Shown: one piece after another, positions 34,210-35,253 of the stretch
How the letters are laid out: the number at the start of each line of letters is the position of its first letter
Position numbering within the stretch: the first letter of the stretch is position 1
Assembly: GCA_031292615.1 (NCBI GenBank)
Contig: JARLGT010000091.1
Location: 1-35,253, forward strand
Source of the DNA: Coriobacteriia bacterium
GTDB taxonomy: Bacteria > Actinomycetota > Coriobacteriia > Anaerosomatales > JAAXUF01
Direction of reading: 5' to 3'
DNA length: 35,253 nucleotides
The notes under the pieces: model-generated
What the model was told of the DNA's origin: nothing
The model's database searches: none
Seen by the model: the letters and a program-made list of their open reading frames with translations, nothing else
Translations under genes and position numbers: made by a program

Positions 34210-35148
34210 CTATGCCCACCGGATGTGGTCGTAGCGGACCCATCCGGCGTGGCCGCCCCAAGAAACTGCGACGTACTTTCGGCCGCGCCGCACGACGATC
34301 GGGCCGGTGACGTTCACGAATCCGCCTTTGGTGGGCGACGGACTCCTCTTGGTGCGAATGGTCGCGTTCCACAGCTGCGAGTTCTGGCGCATCACCGCAC
34401 GCGTGTGATAGCCCGGCGGGTTGGCCGTGGGATCGCCGAAGTTCTTGCGGAAGATCATCCAGAAGTTCGCGTTTCCCGAGAGGCTGCTCGCCTGCGACGA
34501 GAGGTCGCCGTAGGGGGCCTTCGCGCCGATGCTCGGGTTGTAGATGTAGAGCTTGTATGTCCCGAGGTTGGAAGTCCTCACGTCCACATTGGGATGCTGG
34601 TAGATGTCTGCGACCACCACATACGGCGACTTCCAGAGCGGGATCGTCGAGCCGTTCTTGCCCTCGCCGTACCCGTCGAGCAAGCGTGCCCCGTACCACA
34701 TCTGCTTGCCGAATCCGGGGTACTTGTTGGTAGAGCCGTTGGGACAGCCCGCGCCGATGGCTCGCGAGAGAGTGTTCTTGTCGAGCGACGTGCGCGTCAG
34801 AAGACTCTGCTCCTTCTGGAGCAAAGACAGCATCACGCGAGGATTGATGTGCCACTGATTGCACGCCTCATTGATGATCTGTGCCGCGGGCTTCTTGACG
34901 TTGTTGTAGTCCGTGGTGACAAGCGACTTGAGCGGTCCCTTCTGAGCGTTCAGGAACGCCTGGATGTCCGATTGCGAGAGTGTCCCAGAGGCACGCATGT
35001 TCGCATCGGAGATCACGAAGGCGGGGTTGAACGTGGTGGCGCTTGCCGCCGCCGGTATGCCGAGCACCGCGCCTAGGGCGAGAGCGACGACAGTCAGCGC
35101 CAGCGTCCGGAGACGGGCACGTTGTATCAAGCATCGGTCGGTCTGCAT
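34210..35148 (-). CDS. Secreted lysozyme-like protein with C-terminal SH3-like segment
   Basis: A 312-residue exported protein. The signal peptide (about 12-38) ends AAASA. The central domain, with SQSDIQAFLNAQKG, INPRVMLSLLQKEQSLLT (putative catalytic Glu in QKEQ) and AIGAGCPNGSTNKYPGFGKQMWYGARLL, matches a lysozyme/glucosaminidase-like group common in Gram-positive surface proteins. The last 45 residues (VNVTGPIVVRRGRKYVAVSWGGHAGWVRYDHI) look like a small beta/SH3-like module that may bind wall. AAAGGGGA precedes the ATG. Likely acts on peptidoglycan; activity is inferred. Confidence 0.75.
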   Translation of the reverse strand: MQTDRCLIQRARLRTLALTVVALALGAVLGIPAAASATTFNPAFVISDANMRASGTLSQSDIQAFLNAQKGPLKSLVTTDYNNVKKPAAQIINEACNQWHINPRVMLSLLQKEQSLLTRTSLDKNTLSRAIGAGCPNGSTNKYPGFGKQMWYGARLLDGYGEGKNGSTIPLWKSPYVVVADIYQHPNVDVRTSNLGTYKLYIYNPSIGAKAPYGDLSSQASSLSGNANFWMIFRKNFGDPTANPPGYHTRAVMRQNSQLWNATIRTKRSPSPTKGGFVNVTGPIVVRRGRKYVAVSWGGHAGWVRYDHIRWA

Positions 35149-35205
35149 TCAATCCCCTTTGCGTCGGGCTTCGTCGCTGGTCAGCGTGGCGACGTCGACC
35201 GGACG

Positions 35206-35220
35206 TGTATAGAACATACA
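35206..35220. promoter_or_regulatory. Candidate operator/promoter of the lysozyme-like gene
   Basis: TGTAT-AGAAC-ATACA, 5-bp arms around a 5-base centre, lies 58 bases upstream of the - strand gene. Read on that strand it contains TATACA, a possible -10. No convincing -35 is seen. Confidence 0.3.
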
Positions 35221-35253
35221 ACTCGAAGCGCGGGGAGGTATGAGAGGGTTCTC

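Overview
The window is uniformly GC-rich and densely packed. Most genes lie on the + strand, and overlapping stop/start codons (ATGA, GTGA, TAGTG) are frequent. GTG and TTG starts are common. The gene mix includes a PPi-type phosphofructokinase, an archaeal-type class I aldolase, a transcriptional Trp T-box and a DUF6323/DUF6179 pair. This suggests an Actinomycetota chromosome, most likely a deep-branching, probably anaerobic Coriobacteriia (Anaerosomatales/OPB41-like). The assignment is inferred from gene style only. I see no tRNA, rRNA, IS element, CRISPR array or phage gene, so this is housekeeping chromosome with small accessory pieces.

1-2646: the end of a histidine operon, hisH (partial)-hisA-hisF-hisI-hisE. 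2727-4954: two cell-envelope genes, a lipoprotein polysaccharide deacetylase and a membrane-anchored amidase, closed by a strong terminator. 5118-6563: a 44-residue zinc-ribbon protein (- strand) diverges from an SdpR/SdpI-type regulator-membrane protein pair with a consensus promoter and a near-perfect palindromic operator. 6371-8167 (-): a secreted protein of unknown function whose 3' end is antisense to the end of the SdpI-like gene.

8289-16965: the tryptophan operon. A T-box leader with a TGG specifier codon and an intrinsic terminator precedes trpE, a fused trpG-trpD, trpC, a TrpB2-type beta subunit, trpF, canonical trpB and trpA, enough for the whole chorismate-to-tryptophan route. 17085-21026: a MacAB-like export cassette (adaptor, ATPase, permease, small Gly-rich membrane protein). 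An 18-codon leader ORF overlaps the adaptor start and may couple its translation. 21196-21792 (-): a secreted NlpC/P60-like protein. 22063-24623: TspO/MBR protein, glutamine-dependent NAD synthetase and a GNAT acetyltransferase.

24771-30984: central carbon and lipid genes: archaeal-type class I fructose-bisphosphate aldolase, accD-accA, PPi-type phosphofructokinase, an LsrF-like aldolase and a zinc-dependent dehydrogenase. 31248-35148: a secreted Ig-like protein, a 647-bp gene-free stretch rich in inverted and direct repeats, the DUF6323/DUF6179 pair, and a convergent secreted lysozyme-like protein. The points most worth following are the Trp T-box, the two TrpB types in one operon, the SdpI-zinc-ribbon system, the coupled leader ORF, the LsrF-like aldolase/dehydrogenase pair beside PPi-type PFK, and the DUF6323/DUF6179 pair.
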